NCBI GenBank assembly: GCA_025062105.1
Contig: JANXAQ010000125.1
Location: forward strand, 1 to 32,467
DNA: 32,467 nt
Direction of reading: 5' to 3'
Source: Thermoguttaceae bacterium
Lineage (GTDB): Bacteria > Planctomycetota > Planctomycetia > Pirellulales > Thermoguttaceae
This document shows positions 1-8,295 of this stretch, one piece after another. Under the pieces are notes generated by a model. That model was not told the origin of the DNA. It saw only the letters and a program-made list of their open reading frames with translations, and made no database searches. A program made the position numbers and the translations under genes. Positions within the stretch are counted from its first letter, which is position 1. The number at the start of each line of letters is the position of its first letter.

Positions 1-193
1 CAAATGCCGCCCGGGCCAATTGCCCAAGCCGCCCCCGCTCTTCCACCAAAAACACCTCATACGCCTGCAAATTGCCAGCCGACGGCGCCTGCCGAATCGC
101 CTCGTAAATCTTTTCCAAAACTTCTGCGGGGATTTTCTCCGACTTGTATTTGCGGATGGAACGCCGCCTGTTGAGCAGCTCGAAAAAGTCCAT
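1..193 (-). CDS. Nitroreductase family protein, 5' part only
   Basis: This is the first 64 codons of a gene that reads leftwards out of the window, so the C-terminal part and stop are not visible. The N-terminus has the pattern typical of FMN-dependent nitroreductases: a short FFELLNRRRSIRKY segment (residues about 3-16; the arginines of this motif bind the FMN phosphate in the family), followed by an IRQAPSAGNLQ segment (about 34-44) that forms the usual 'APSAGN' flavin-contact motif. The start is an ATG at 191-193, preceded on the minus strand by an AAGGAAGG ribosome binding site about 4 bases upstream. Nitroreductases reduce nitro compounds, quinones or flavins with NAD(P)H; the substrate cannot be told from this fragment. 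Family assignment is firm, exact role unknown. Confidence 0.85.
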   Translation of the reverse strand, partial: MDFFELLNRRRSIRKYKSEKIPAEVLEKIYEAIRQAPSAGNLQAYEVFLVEERGRLGQLARAAF

Positions 194-476
194 GGTTCCT
201 TCCTTTCCATCCCAAAATGCCCAGATCATGGAATCTCGGTTTCCTCAGCTCTGCCACCATTTTGCCAGATTCTCCTTTGGGTGAGGAGGCGGCAGGAGCA
301 GAAGCAGACCCTCCGTTTGCGCTCCATTCTACCCAAGCCATTTTCCATAGACTACAATAGCGTTGACACGGAGGAAGACACCTTGGGCGGGCATCGCATT
401 GTGGGGTACTGTCGGCCAGGGGAAAACTCGGCAGTGGAGGAAAGTTTTCCGGATTCCTGCCTGCATAAGAATTCTA
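194..476. other. Intergenic, no gene recognised
   Basis: This stretch lies upstream of the nitroreductase gene. Open frames here have no ribosome binding site and no recognisable protein pattern. It probably holds the promoter of the nitroreductase gene, but I see no convincing -35/-10 pair. Confidence 0.5.
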
Positions 477-568
477 AGAGCTTCTAACAAAATGAGTTTT
501 CCTACCATCCCCCAAGGGGGCAGGTAGCACCTCAGAACCATCTAGATTTTCATTTTGTTAGAGGCTCT
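477..568. repeat. 92-bp inverted-repeat element (M4-like)
   Basis: The ends AGAGCTTCTAACAAAATGA (477-495) and its inverted copy (550-568) match at 18 of 19 positions. The interior contains a second small hairpin (CTACC...GGTAG around a CCCC/GGGG core, about 509-528). The long imperfect terminal inverted repeat with a short non-coding interior suggests a miniature transposon remnant. I see no second copy in the window. Confidence 0.55.
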
Positions 569-659
569 AAATCATATGTACCAGTTCAAGCCGAGCGGAG
601 CGGGTGTTTATTTTGGGTCCAGAAGGTACCCTCCATGCTCCCTGCCGCGCAATCGGCAG

Positions 660-816
660 TCCAGGCTTGTTCCCGCGGAAGCGGGAATCCAGAGGCACAA
701 AGAAACACCTGGATTTCTGCTTCCGCAGGAATGCCTTGCTGCCCCATTCGGCTGGAATATTATCTCCAGTGGTTTGATGAACTGGATCCCTGCTTCCGCT
801 CCCGATGACAAGAAAG
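660..816. repeat. REP-like palindromic cluster
   Basis: Three related palindromic units lie close together: TTCCCGCGGAAGCGGGAATCC at about 669-690, CTGGATTTCTGCTTCCGCAGG at about 709-730, and CTGGATCCCTGCTTCCGCTC at about 781-800. They resemble the widespread repetitive extragenic palindrome with a 'GGATTCCCGCTT-CGCGGGAA' core. The cluster sits about 60 bp before the UroD-like gene. Confidence 0.5.
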
Positions 817-870
817 GCTTCTCCAATCGGTTGAACTATTACCATCGTACCATCTTGTAGGGACCGAGCG

Positions 871-1902
871 ATGAATGGCTACCAGCGGATCATGGCGATG
901 TTGGAAGGCCGGCCGGTGGACCGGCTGCCGCTGATGCCGATTACGATGATGTTTGCCGGCGATCAGTTGGGTGTGCCATATCGGCAGTATGTAACCGATT
1001 ATCGGACTTTAGTGGAAGCTCAGATTCGGACGGCCGAGAAGTTTGGGTTTGATTATGTGTCATGCATTTCGGACCCTACCCGGGAGGCAGCCGATTGTGG
1101 GGCGGCCATTGAATGGTTCGACAATCAGCCGCCGGCCATCGACGAACAAAACGCCTTGCTGGCCGATAAGAAACGGCTTGTGAGTCTGAAAGTTCCCGAT
1201 CCGCTAGGCGGGGGCCGAATGCACGATCGGGTTCAAGCGGCCGCTTTATTCCGGCAGCGCGTTGGCGGCCAACTGCTGATCGAAGGTTGGATCGAAGGCC
1301 CTTGTGCTGAAGCTGCCGACCTGCGAGGCATCAACCGTCTCATGCTCGATTTCTACGATGATCCCCAGTTTGTCCAGGACCTGTTTGAGTTTGTATTGGA
1401 GATGGAACTGCGTTTTGCCAAGGCGCAAGCGGAAGCCGGTGTTGATCTGATGGGCATAGGCGATGCCGCCGCTTCCTTGGTCGGGCCCCAAATCTACGAA
1501 CAATTCGTCTGGCCGTATGAAAAACGGATGATCGACGCCTTGCACCAGATGGGCCTGAAAGTACGGCTTCACATCTGCGGCAATATCAACCGGATATTGG
1601 AGGGGATAGGTCGGCTTGGCTGCGACATGGTGGATTTGGACTATATGGTGCCGGTAGGAAAGGCTCGCCAGGCCATGGGGCCGCAGCAGGTCTTGGCCGG
1701 TAACCTCGACCCAGTGCGGGTGCTCCGCAACGGTAGCCCCGAGACTATTCACCAGGCCCTCGCTCAGTGCTACCAGGAGGCGGGTAGCCGGTACATCGTG
1801 GCCGCCGGCTGCGAAGTGCCCCGGGATACCCCAGAGGCTAATATCCGGGCGATGTACGAGTTTGCCTGCTCGGCTCGGCTGGCAGGGGACGCGGAGCCGT
1901 AA
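871..1902 (+). CDS. UroD-family methyltransferase-like protein (MtaA/MtbA/CmuA type)
   Basis: The 343-residue protein has the uroporphyrinogen decarboxylase fold signature, but its C-terminal half carries the zinc-ligand pattern of the corrinoid:CoM-type methyltransferase branch: His234-x-Cys236 (LHICGN, 233-238) and Cys314 (AAGCEVPRDTP, 311-321). True HemE enzymes lack this H-x-C...C set. The AGNLDP segment (276-281) is also typical of the family. Members of the branch move methyl groups to or from corrinoid proteins or thiols using a zinc-activated thiolate; the substrate here is unknown. The ATG at 871 has only a weak upstream purine run (TAGGG). The stop is followed at once by a G/A-rich repeat and then folP. 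A DUF1638 gene, a family that often accompanies such methyltransferases, lies 6.4 kb away. Branch assignment is good, physiological reaction uncertain. Confidence 0.82.
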   Translation: MNGYQRIMAMLEGRPVDRLPLMPITMMFAGDQLGVPYRQYVTDYRTLVEAQIRTAEKFGFDYVSCISDPTREAADCGAAIEWFDNQPPAIDEQNALLADKKRLVSLKVPDPLGGGRMHDRVQAAALFRQRVGGQLLIEGWIEGPCAEAADLRGINRLMLDFYDDPQFVQDLFEFVLEMELRFAKAQAEAGVDLMGIGDAAASLVGPQIYEQFVWPYEKRMIDALHQMGLKVRLHICGNINRILEGIGRLGCDMVDLDYMVPVGKARQAMGPQQVLAGNLDPVRVLRNGSPETIHQALAQCYQEAGSRYIVAAGCEVPRDTPEANIRAMYEFACSARLAGDAEP

Positions 1903-2085
1903 GGGGAGTAGTGGGTGGGGGGTAGAGAGTGGGGAGTAGAGAGCGGGGCAGTAGAGAGTGGGGAGTAGAGGGTGGGGCAGTAGAGAGTGGGGAGGAGTGG
2001 GGAGTGGCGAGTGGACAGGAGAGACTGGAGAGTAGGGACTGGAAGATGGGGAGTAGGAGGTGGGCAGTGGGGGGAGTGAACGGCA
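1903..2085 (+). repeat. G/A-rich degenerate tandem repeat
   Basis: About 180 bp built from variants of GTGGGGAGTAGAGA, almost free of C and T on the plus strand. It fills the space between the UroD-like gene and folP. Many runs of three or more G make RNA or DNA G-quadruplex formation possible. A related repeat, with the G-rich strand again in the sense of the downstream gene, lies before moaD (11110-11240), and a looser G-rich stretch precedes cas9. Confidence 0.75.
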
Positions 2086-2132
2086 GAGCATATCTCTGCA
2101 CGTAACTGCTCGGCTGACAAGTAAGCAGTAGA

Positions 2133-3068
2133 ATGGCCATGACCGAAGCCAATTACCAGGAGCCAGACGTTTCAGCCCCGGTTCAGCGAGCCAGGTATTG
2201 GCAGCTTCGTACTCGGAGGCTAGAGTTTGGCCGTCGGCCTTTGCTGATGGGGGTGCTGAATGTAACGCCGGATAGTTTTTCCGACGGCGGTAAATTTCTA
2301 GAGCCTCAGGCTGCTGTGGATCATGCCTGGCGCTTAGTGGCCGAAGGGGCAGAGATTCTAGATATTGGCGGCGAAAGCACTCGTCCGTATGCGCAGCCAG
2401 TTCCCGCTGAGGAAGAACTCCGCCGGGTGATGCCGGTTTTGGAATCCTTGGCCGGCAAGCTGCCTATTGCTATTTCCATCGACACCTACAAAGCGGTGGT
2501 AGCTCGGGAGGCGATTGCTGCCGGAGCCGAAATTATCAACGATGTTACCGCTCTGACCGGCGATCCATTGATGCTACCGCTAGCAGTGGAAACTGGAGCG
2601 GCTGTGTGCTTAATGCATATGCAAGGCAGACCCGAAACCATGCAGGACAATCCCCAGTACGAGGACGTAGTCGGGGAAGTGTATGCCTATTTACAGGCCC
2701 GTCGGGATGCCGCCCTGGCCGCTGGAATCCCGGCAGAACGGATCGCCCTGGATCCGGGCATTGGTTTCGGGAAACTGCTGGAGCACAATTTGGCCTTGTT
2801 GCAGAATGCATGGCGGTTGCATGAGCTGGGCTGCCCGGTACTGGTAGGGCCTTCGCGGAAACGGTTTATCGGCCAGCTATTAGGGGATCTGGAAGCGGAC
2901 CGGCGCTGGGGCACCATAGGGGCGGCATTGGCTTTGGCCCGACAAGGGGTACAGATTCTCCGGGTGCATGATGTGGGCATAGTCCGGCAAGCGCTAATGG
3001 TGTTTGAGGCGGCCGGTGGCCTGAATGAGCCAATTTTCCTTGCTCGTTCGCCGTTTCGGTATATGTAG
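2133..3068 (+). CDS. folP: Dihydropteroate synthase
   Basis: FolP condenses p-aminobenzoate with 6-hydroxymethyl-7,8-dihydropterin pyrophosphate to make dihydropteroate in folate synthesis. All hallmark motifs are present in order: LMGVLNVTPDSFSDGG (38-53, pterin/pyrophosphate loop 1), EILDIGGESTRP (74-85, loop 2), the ISIDTYK strand (114-120), INDV (135-138), MHMQGRPETM (161-170), DPGIGFGK (207-214), the GPSRKRFIG segment (239-247) with the pABA-side Ser-Arg-Lys, and the terminal RVHDV (277-281). Length 311 is slightly longer than usual because of about 35 extra N-terminal residues. The ATG at 2133 and an in-frame ATG at 2139 are both possible; neither has a strong ribosome binding site. No other folate genes are adjacent. 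Confidence 0.95.
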   Translation: MAMTEANYQEPDVSAPVQRARYWQLRTRRLEFGRRPLLMGVLNVTPDSFSDGGKFLEPQAAVDHAWRLVAEGAEILDIGGESTRPYAQPVPAEEELRRVMPVLESLAGKLPIAISIDTYKAVVAREAIAAGAEIINDVTALTGDPLMLPLAVETGAAVCLMHMQGRPETMQDNPQYEDVVGEVYAYLQARRDAALAAGIPAERIALDPGIGFGKLLEHNLALLQNAWRLHELGCPVLVGPSRKRFIGQLLGDLEADRRWGTIGAALALARQGVQILRVHDVGIVRQALMVFEAAGGLNEPIFLARSPFRYM

Positions 3069-3130
3069 CGGGCAACAGGCTCTTGAAGTCGGGTGTCTGG
3101 ATGCCCAGTGTTTCCTTGCTCAGCCCTCAG

Positions 3131-3471
3131 CTCGACTTTTGCTATTTTTAGCCTCGTCCCGGAAGGCGAAAGTTCTAATTTCTTACGGAACCTCTGAACA
3201 ATTCAAAGGGGATATTTTTATACCATGTTGGCTGGTCTTCTTTCTAACACAATATATAGTTGTGTTAGCATTGTGGCGCCCAATAGATCGTAGGTGTCCA
3301 GATAGGGCAACTGAACAATTAGAGAATCGAAGGTTCACAAAGTTCACTATATGTTCAGGATTTTGCAGAGGTTCCTTATAACTATTGGACTTAGGAAATT
3401 GGGTAAATAGAAAGGGGGTTCGTCGTAACTACTGGAGGCAACAGCAGTTAGAGAAAATGCCAAAAGTCGAG
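3131..3471 (+). mobile_element. M2 element copy a, interrupted by M1-A
   Basis: M2 is a roughly 150-bp element with terminal inverted repeats CTCGACTTTTGCCATTTTT. This copy is split by a complete M1 element (3187-3375); removing that insert restores an M2 sequence that lines up end to end with the copy at 22952. Flanks are CTCAG (3126-3130) and ATCAG (3472-3476), a 5-bp duplication with one change. No coding capacity. Confidence 0.85.
3187..3375 (+). mobile_element. M1 element copy A, nested in M2-a
   Basis: M1 is a roughly 190-bp element with ends GGAACCTCTGCA(T/A)AAT. The right end reads GTTCAGGATTTTGCAGAGGTTCC. This copy is flanked by TTA at 3183-3185 and TTA at 3376-3378, a 3-bp target-site duplication. 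It lies inside an M2 element, which gives the pre-insertion sequence. Non-coding. Confidence 0.88.
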
Positions 3472-3475
3472 ATCA

Positions 3476-3636
3476 GAGGCTGTCTTGAAATTGGGACTTG
3501 GGCGGTTTCCAGTGGGTTTTGGCCGACCGGGTCCTACCCTACAGACTCCTTAAAAACAGGGATTTTGGGAATTCTGTGGAATTGAGAGGAAGGAAACCTT
3601 CTTTCATCATAGAAAATGCTTTTTCGGACAGCCTCT
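3476..3636 (+). mobile_element. M3 element copy a
   Basis: M3 has ends GAGGCTGTC...GACAGCCTC and is about 160 bp. This copy shares most of its interior with 28911-29066. Flanking TCA triplets at both ends fit a TNA target duplication. The ends resemble those of IS5-family (IS1031-type) elements, which duplicate TNA; that relationship is an inference. Confidence 0.78.
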
Positions 3637-3646
3637 CAGAGAGGAT

Positions 3647-5053
3647 CTAGGGGGAGGGGACTTGCCCAGGCAATGTCTGAGCAGGTTCGTCTGGCAGAGG
3701 GCCGACCTGGTAACAGACAACCCACTCATTGCCGCGCAGATACAATCGGCCGTTGGCGATAGTGGGGTGCTGAGGTCGGCCTAGGGCGATACCAGGCTTA
3801 AGGCGGCCAAGTTCTTTATAGCTGGTGCGGTTTGCCTCGGCCAAAACCAGTTCATCGTTTTTGGTAATGGCAAACAGGAGGCCGTCGGCAACCACTAGAT
3901 TTCGGTCGTTGGTCCAATCGGGGCTATCATGCCGCCAGAGCAATCTGCCATCCGTTAGATTGGTGCAATGGAGGAAACCTTTTCGTTGGTCGCCGCCGAA
4001 ACCAAAGACAGACTCTTCCCAAATAGCTGGGGTGTTATATAAATTGTTTTGCAGTTCGGTGGTTCGGTAGAGTTCTTGGTAGGTGATTTTGCCCGTCTCG
4101 GCTTTCATCCGGAGACAGGCGGAGAAATTGCGGCCTTTGCCTTCTCCGGCACAGACAAATAGATACGGCCCCACCGCCACCGGCGTGCTGATCAGTCCTA
4201 GGATAATGCCGGCCGGGTAAGGATAGCGCCACATGATCTGGCCCCGTTCGGCATGGACGCCTAAGATTTCTCGGGTACCATAGGTGGCGACGATGATCTG
4301 GGGGATGCCATCTACTTGTTGATAAGTGAGCGAGGCTGGTGCGCCGAGTTCCCGGTCGCCCTTGGGCGGTACAGAAACAGTCCACCGGATTTTACCGGTG
4401 TATTTATCTAGGGCGGCCAAGACGACCCGCTGGGGATTGTCGGCACCAATATAAAGGGTATCGCCAACCACCAGCGGGGTGGCCGCTTCGGTAGCCCAAA
4501 CTTCTTGCTCCAGCCGCCATAGCTCGGTACCATCGGTCTTCAGGCAAACCACCGGACATCGCATCTCCCAGACATCGCCTTGGTGGTTCAGATACGGAAT
4601 GAAATAGACGCGATCACCATCGACCACCGGCGAGGTAACCGGGCCCCATTCAAAATGGCGATTCGGTTTGGCCAGAAGCAGGCGTTTCCAGCGGATTTGG
4701 CCGGTCTTGGGGTCCAGACAAAGTGCCCACTGTTTTTCTTCGGTTTCTGCGGCGGTAAAGGCCAGACCACCGGCTTCGACCACCGCCGATTTCCCGTAGC
4801 CTACCTGCACTCGCCAAAGTTCCTTAGGCCCTTCCAGCGGCCATCGGCGATACAGCCCCCGAATCTCATAAACCGAATTGCCATGATTGGGCAAAAACCG
4901 GGGTAGATCAAATCGGACGGCGGGTTCCGACGCATCGGCCTTGGTTTCCACCGCCCAGATGCCGATCTGGGGCCCAAAACCGTCTACCCCCCAAACGAGC
5001 ACAGCCACTCGCAGTACTGCCCCAAAGCCCATCGACACCACACCCACTCGCAT
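3647..5053 (-). CDS. Secreted PQQ-like beta-propeller repeat protein
   Basis: The protein of about 468 residues consists of repeated propeller blades with the 'hxALDxxTGxxxW' pattern of PQQ-binding-like (BamB-type) repeats, for example ALCLDPKTGQIRWKR, VLAALDKYTGKIRWTV and CLRMKAETGKITY. I chose the ATG at 5053 because an AAGGAG ribosome binding site sits 7 bases upstream and because it places a hydrophobic signal-like segment (MRVGVVSMGFGAVLRVAVLVW) at the N-terminus; an in-frame start at 5155 would add 34 residues with no such signal. The role is probably in the periplasm or on the cell envelope. The propeller could be a scaffold or a quinoprotein remnant; no heme or dehydrogenase domain is present. 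It diverges from the Nudix-like gene. An M3 element ends 11 bp past its stop. Specific function unknown. Confidence 0.85.
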   Translation of the reverse strand: MRVGVVSMGFGAVLRVAVLVWGVDGFGPQIGIWAVETKADASEPAVRFDLPRFLPNHGNSVYEIRGLYRRWPLEGPKELWRVQVGYGKSAVVEAGGLAFTAAETEEKQWALCLDPKTGQIRWKRLLLAKPNRHFEWGPVTSPVVDGDRVYFIPYLNHQGDVWEMRCPVVCLKTDGTELWRLEQEVWATEAATPLVVGDTLYIGADNPQRVVLAALDKYTGKIRWTVSVPPKGDRELGAPASLTYQQVDGIPQIIVATYGTREILGVHAERGQIMWRYPYPAGIILGLISTPVAVGPYLFVCAGEGKGRNFSACLRMKAETGKITYQELYRTTELQNNLYNTPAIWEESVFGFGGDQRKGFLHCTNLTDGRLLWRHDSPDWTNDRNLVVADGLLFAITKNDELVLAEANRTSYKELGRLKPGIALGRPQHPTIANGRLYLRGNEWVVCYQVGPLPDEPAQTLPGQVPSP

Positions 5054-5285
5054 TCCGACACTCCTTGTTGTACGAGGAAAAACTCTTGGTAAGGGTTTTT
5101 TCGCAGCGCAGCATACGAGGCCCAAACGATGGGTTCTGTTTGTCTCTGCCGCCAACAGGCAATCCTATTTTTGCACATCGAACTGGTTCTCTCAAGAAGA
5201 AACATCAGGGGGGACTTCCTTCCGGCAAAGTATTTTCCGAAGATAAAAAGAAAGTTTCTGGGAATTGCTATTAAGGAAAAAAGAG

Positions 5286-5918
5286 GTGGTGGAAACGGTT
5301 TCGGAACGGGTGTTGGTGGTGGCAACCCAGCGGTTTCATGAGCTGGGGTATTTTCAGGGCTTTACGGCCCAGGTAGAGCGGTATGTGCCGGCGCTATTGG
5401 ACCCTGAGTATTTAACCTATCGGCTCCGGACGGACGTAGAACAGGACCCCAATTGGAAGCAACTGATTCCGTATGTGATTTTTTTGTATCGGGATCCGAG
5501 CTGTGGACCGATGTTGTTCCAATACCTACGTGGCGTCGGCCAGGGCGAAGGCCGACTCCACCATAAGCGAAGTATTGGTATTGGTGGGCATATTTCGGCA
5601 ACAGATGCCGCCAACGGTTCTTCGGATCCGTTCGACGAGGGAATGCGTCGAGAGATAGAAGAAGAAGTAATTATTTGTTCTCCTTACCGGCTCCAATGCG
5701 TCGGCCTAATCAACGACGATCTGACCGAAGTAGGACGTGTCCATTTAGGTCTAGTGTATTTGGCCGACCTGCACCAACCTGCTGTCCAACCGAGAGAAAA
5801 AGATATCTGTCAAAGCGGCTTCCTACCTCTTTCAGAATTGTTCCAACATTTCGCCGAGTTTGAAACCTGGTCCCAGTTGTGTTTGGAGGGGCTATTTGGC
5901 CAGGAGGCCAAGCCGTAA
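5286..5918 (+). CDS. Nudix-like phosphohydrolase (COG4112-type)
   Basis: About 210 residues. The GIGGHIS segment (about 98-104) followed, after an unusually long loop, by EGMRREIEEEV (about 118-128) forms a Nudix box, G..E..REUxEE, in which the glutamates bind the metal. The N-terminal pattern SERVLVV...FHELGYFQGF matches the family annotated as predicted phosphoesterase of the MutT/Nudix group. The start is uncertain: GTG at 5286 has AAGG 9 bases upstream and begins just before the conserved N-terminus, GTG at 5289 is equally possible, and TTG at 5265 would add seven residues. Nudix enzymes cleave nucleoside diphosphates linked to another moiety; the substrate is unknown. The gene stands alone and points away from the propeller gene. 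Confidence 0.75.
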   Translation: MVETVSERVLVVATQRFHELGYFQGFTAQVERYVPALLDPEYLTYRLRTDVEQDPNWKQLIPYVIFLYRDPSCGPMLFQYLRGVGQGEGRLHHKRSIGIGGHISATDAANGSSDPFDEGMRREIEEEVIICSPYRLQCVGLINDDLTEVGRVHLGLVYLADLHQPAVQPREKDICQSGFLPLSELFQHFAEFETWSQLCLEGLFGQEAKP

Positions 5919-6519
5919 GATAGTAAAGCCTCCCTAAACCGGCGGCTATTGCAGCTGCCGAGAGTGCCATTCAGCTTGGAACACCAGCCGTAAGAGAGCA
6001 AAGCCGCTTTTCCCTGGGGTGGAATAGATACCTCTTCGCCAGTAGGCATCCAAGAATCCCCCACCTCCGCCAGGTTTCGGCACCCCATCTGCTTGTCAGC
6101 ACGTAGATGTTATAGGCAGCTGTACTGTTCCAAGGATACATTTCTTGTCCCGCAAACAAGCTCTCCTCTCACCATCCCGGCTCCATGGAAACCCAGCTTT
6201 TGCCAATTCCGAAGATCCCTCCCTATGTGGATATTCTAACCGTTTGAAAATATCTATACTTTTTGCAACATCACTCTTTAGCGGCAGAACTGATGGAGCC
6301 AGCCCATCCGAGGCGAGTCTTTCCAAAGGGAATTCCAACTTCTACACCCTGGCCGAAGACCCTAACCAAAATGGCACCTCTGACCGATGGCCTTCCAATC
6401 GGTTAGGCTCTTAGGCAACACAAAGGGTCTGGGCTGGTAGCCGCAGAAGGCGATCCGGAGACAAAACAATTTACCTCCCCGGGCATTTTTTCAGAACGTA
6501 AGTGAAACTAAAGAACTTA
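5919..6519. other. Intergenic, no gene recognised
   Basis: No frame here has both a plausible ribosome binding site and a protein-like composition. Two direct copies of an AGCCGTAAGA(T/G)AG(T/C)AAAGCC sequence occur at about 5909-5929 and 5986-6006, the first overlapping the 3' end of the Nudix-like gene. Otherwise nothing recognisable. Confidence 0.5.
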
Positions 6520-6709
6520 GGAACCTCTGCAAAACCTGAACATGTGGTGAACTATGTGAACTTTTGACTCCCTAGCCGGTTGATTCTCCTATCTGGACAT
6601 CTACTATCTATTGGCTGCTAGCAATGCGAGCAACTCTATATGTTGGGGTAAAAGGAGGACAAGCCAAAATAGTATAAAAATACCCTCCTTGAATTATGCA
6701 GAGGTTTCC
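6520..6709 (-). mobile_element. M1 element copy B
   Basis: Complete M1 copy in inverse orientation, from GGAACCTCTGCAAAA to GCAGAGGTTTCC. It is flanked by TTA at 6517-6519 and TTA at 6710-6712, a clean 3-bp target duplication. Non-coding. Confidence 0.87.
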
Positions 6710-6737
6710 TTACAAAAAACAGCAAAAGGCCAGCTTA

Positions 6738-6892
6738 GAGGCTGTCTAAAGAGGGATGTATACAATCTTCCTTTTCCAACGGCCGCTGTTGGCTCTGGGT
6801 GCCAAGCTGCCCAAACCCTAGCCTCAGCTTCTCTTACTGGGAAAAATCACTTTGAAGCCGAATCTGCCACAACTCGCTTTTCAGACAGCCTC
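6738..6892. mobile_element. M3-type element copy b (divergent interior)
   Basis: Ends GAGGCTGTCT and AGACAGCCTC are flanked by TTA at 6735-6737 and TTA at 6893-6895. The interior does not resemble the other two M3 copies, so this is either a separate miniature element using the same ends or an old deletion derivative. Confidence 0.7.
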
Positions 6893-6952
6893 TTACGGGT
6901 AAAAGAAGCTGTGGCGGGCCAAGGGTGGGAGAAAGTTTTTCGGTCCCACAAG

Positions 6953-6981
6953 CAACCCCCCCTTTTAACAAATGGGGGTTG
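6953..6981 (+). terminator. Hairpin, possible weak terminator
   Basis: An 8-bp perfect stem CAACCCCC/GGGGGTTG with a 13-base AT-rich loop, followed on the plus strand by TTT. The short T run makes it a weak intrinsic terminator at best. It lies about 65 bp downstream of the minus-strand DUF218 gene. Confidence 0.35.
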
Positions 6982-7045
6982 TTTAAGGGATATTTGTTCA
7001 TCTAGCAGAGGAGTTGTGTTTCATGCAATCCGGTGTTAGTATCTG

Positions 7046-7822
7046 TCAAATCCGGCCGTTAAGCTTGTACCATAGCAGGCCGATCCATTCGTGGGCAGCT
7101 CGTTTAAGCAGGGCCAGCCCCCCGACACTCGGCGCGAAATACTCCCAAGACCATTCAAAGCTTTCCGTACTTGGTCGGGAAGGAGCGGGATAGACTTGAA
7201 TGCCTTGTTTTTCAAAGGCTAGCCTGGCCCGGTGCATATGCAGCGGCTCGGTAACCAGGATGATTTGGTTCCAGCCATGCTTTCGAAGCAACTCCGCGGC
7301 AAACAGCGCATTTTCATACGTATTGGTCGAATGGATTTCCAGGAGGAGATCCTGCCGTCGGACGCCCAGCAGGCTAAGAAAATCGGCCATGGTTTGGGCT
7401 AACGGGGGGCCTTCTTCGTGCAGGGGGGCAAGGAAGCCGCCGGTAACCAGGATCGGCAGCGGCTGGCCGCTATGATATAAATCCGCCGCATACACACAGC
7501 GTTCTACTGTATCCTCGGCCGGAAATAGTCTGGGCCGATCTGGGTCCAGAAGACGCTGACCGCCGCCAAGAACCACAATCACCTGAGCCTGTTCGGGCCG
7601 ACTCCGCTGATATGGATAGGCACTTTCCAAGGGCCAACCAAGCAAAAACGCACTGATCGGCATCGAAGCGACCGTCAGCAACAGAAGGGCGGCCACCACA
7701 CAGCCTTTGCCCCGTACCGGTTCGCTACGAAAGACCATCCACAGCACGCTCATCCAAAGCAACAAAAGCAGCAACGTATAAGGTTCCACCAGATACGTAG
7801 CAAGGGAATACAGGATGTCCAT
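7046..7822 (-). CDS. DUF218/YdcF-ElyC-like membrane protein
   Basis: The 258-residue protein has two hydrophobic segments (about 12-32 and 41-62) and then a DUF218 domain. The domain markers are VIVVLGGG (81-88), ILVTGG (124-129), STNTYENALFA (165-175) and IILVTEPLHMHRARLAF (187-203). Relatives in Escherichia coli (SanA, ElyC, YdcF) are envelope-associated and affect vancomycin resistance or peptidoglycan precursor handling, but their reaction is not settled. The ATG at 7822 has a GAAGGAG ribosome binding site 7 bases upstream. The two TM segments preceding the domain match the ElyC layout best. No operon partner is apparent. Confidence 0.85.
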   Translation of the reverse strand: MDILYSLATYLVEPYTLLLLLLWMSVLWMVFRSEPVRGKGCVVAALLLLTVASMPISAFLLGWPLESAYPYQRSRPEQAQVIVVLGGGQRLLDPDRPRLFPAEDTVERCVYAADLYHSGQPLPILVTGGFLAPLHEEGPPLAQTMADFLSLLGVRRQDLLLEIHSTNTYENALFAAELLRKHGWNQIILVTEPLHMHRARLAFEKQGIQVYPAPSRPSTESFEWSWEYFAPSVGGLALLKRAAHEWIGLLWYKLNGRI

Positions 7823-8080
7823 AAAGCGGCTCCTTCAGGGAAGAAGGCAAGCCTACCGGCATCCGAACTCCTGTGGTTGAGCCTGGGATGCTAGCCAGCA
7901 CTGCAACCTTCAACGGTAACTATTCCACTCATGGCGGTGGGTCTATCCTGTTTTTGTCTGGCGTAGTAGGACAGCAGAGGGTGAACGGGACATAAAAAGC
8001 GGGGTGCACCTTTCTTGCTTCCGGAGCTGGGTTGCCTTGGCTAATCCCCAACCTCTGGCCTAGTGGGCGGCAACGGTTTT
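7823..8080. other. Intergenic, no gene recognised
   Basis: This is the upstream region of the minus-strand DUF218 gene. No structured element or coding signal was recognised. An M1 element begins at 8081. Confidence 0.5.
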
Positions 8081-8269
8081 GGAACCTCTGCATAATTCAA
8101 AGGGGATATTTTTATACCATTTTGGCTGCCCTCCCTCTAACACAACATATAGGGGCGCTAGGATTGGTAGCACCCAACAGATAGTAGATGTCCTGGCAGG
8201 ACAACGGAACGGCTAAAGAATCAAAAGTTCATAAAATTCACTGGATGTTCAGGATTTTGCAGAGGTTCT
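8081..8269 (+). mobile_element. M1 element copy C
   Basis: Complete M1 copy from GGAACCTCTGCATAATTC to the GTTCAGGATTTTGCAGAGG end. It is flanked by T runs on both sides, so a duplication cannot be delimited. It ends 27 bp before the stop of the DUF1638 gene, which reads toward it. Confidence 0.85.
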
Positions 8270-8295
8270 TTTTCTTTATCCAGCCGAAATGTTGC

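Noticed and set aside
20-487. 155-codon plus-strand frame at the left edge
   Set aside because: It overlaps the nitroreductase gene on the opposite strand, and its protein is rich in Pro/Arg/Ser with no family pattern.
1246-2091. 281-codon minus-strand frame across the UroD-like gene and the G/A-rich repeat
   Set aside because: The first 60 residues are a Pro/Ser/Leu low-complexity run from the repeat and the rest is antisense to a clear gene.
3025-3381. 118-codon plus-strand frame
   Set aside because: It runs through the end of folP and two nested mobile elements; no start signal.
6145-6414. 89-codon plus-strand frame
   Set aside because: No ribosome binding site, composition unlike neighbouring genes, no known family.
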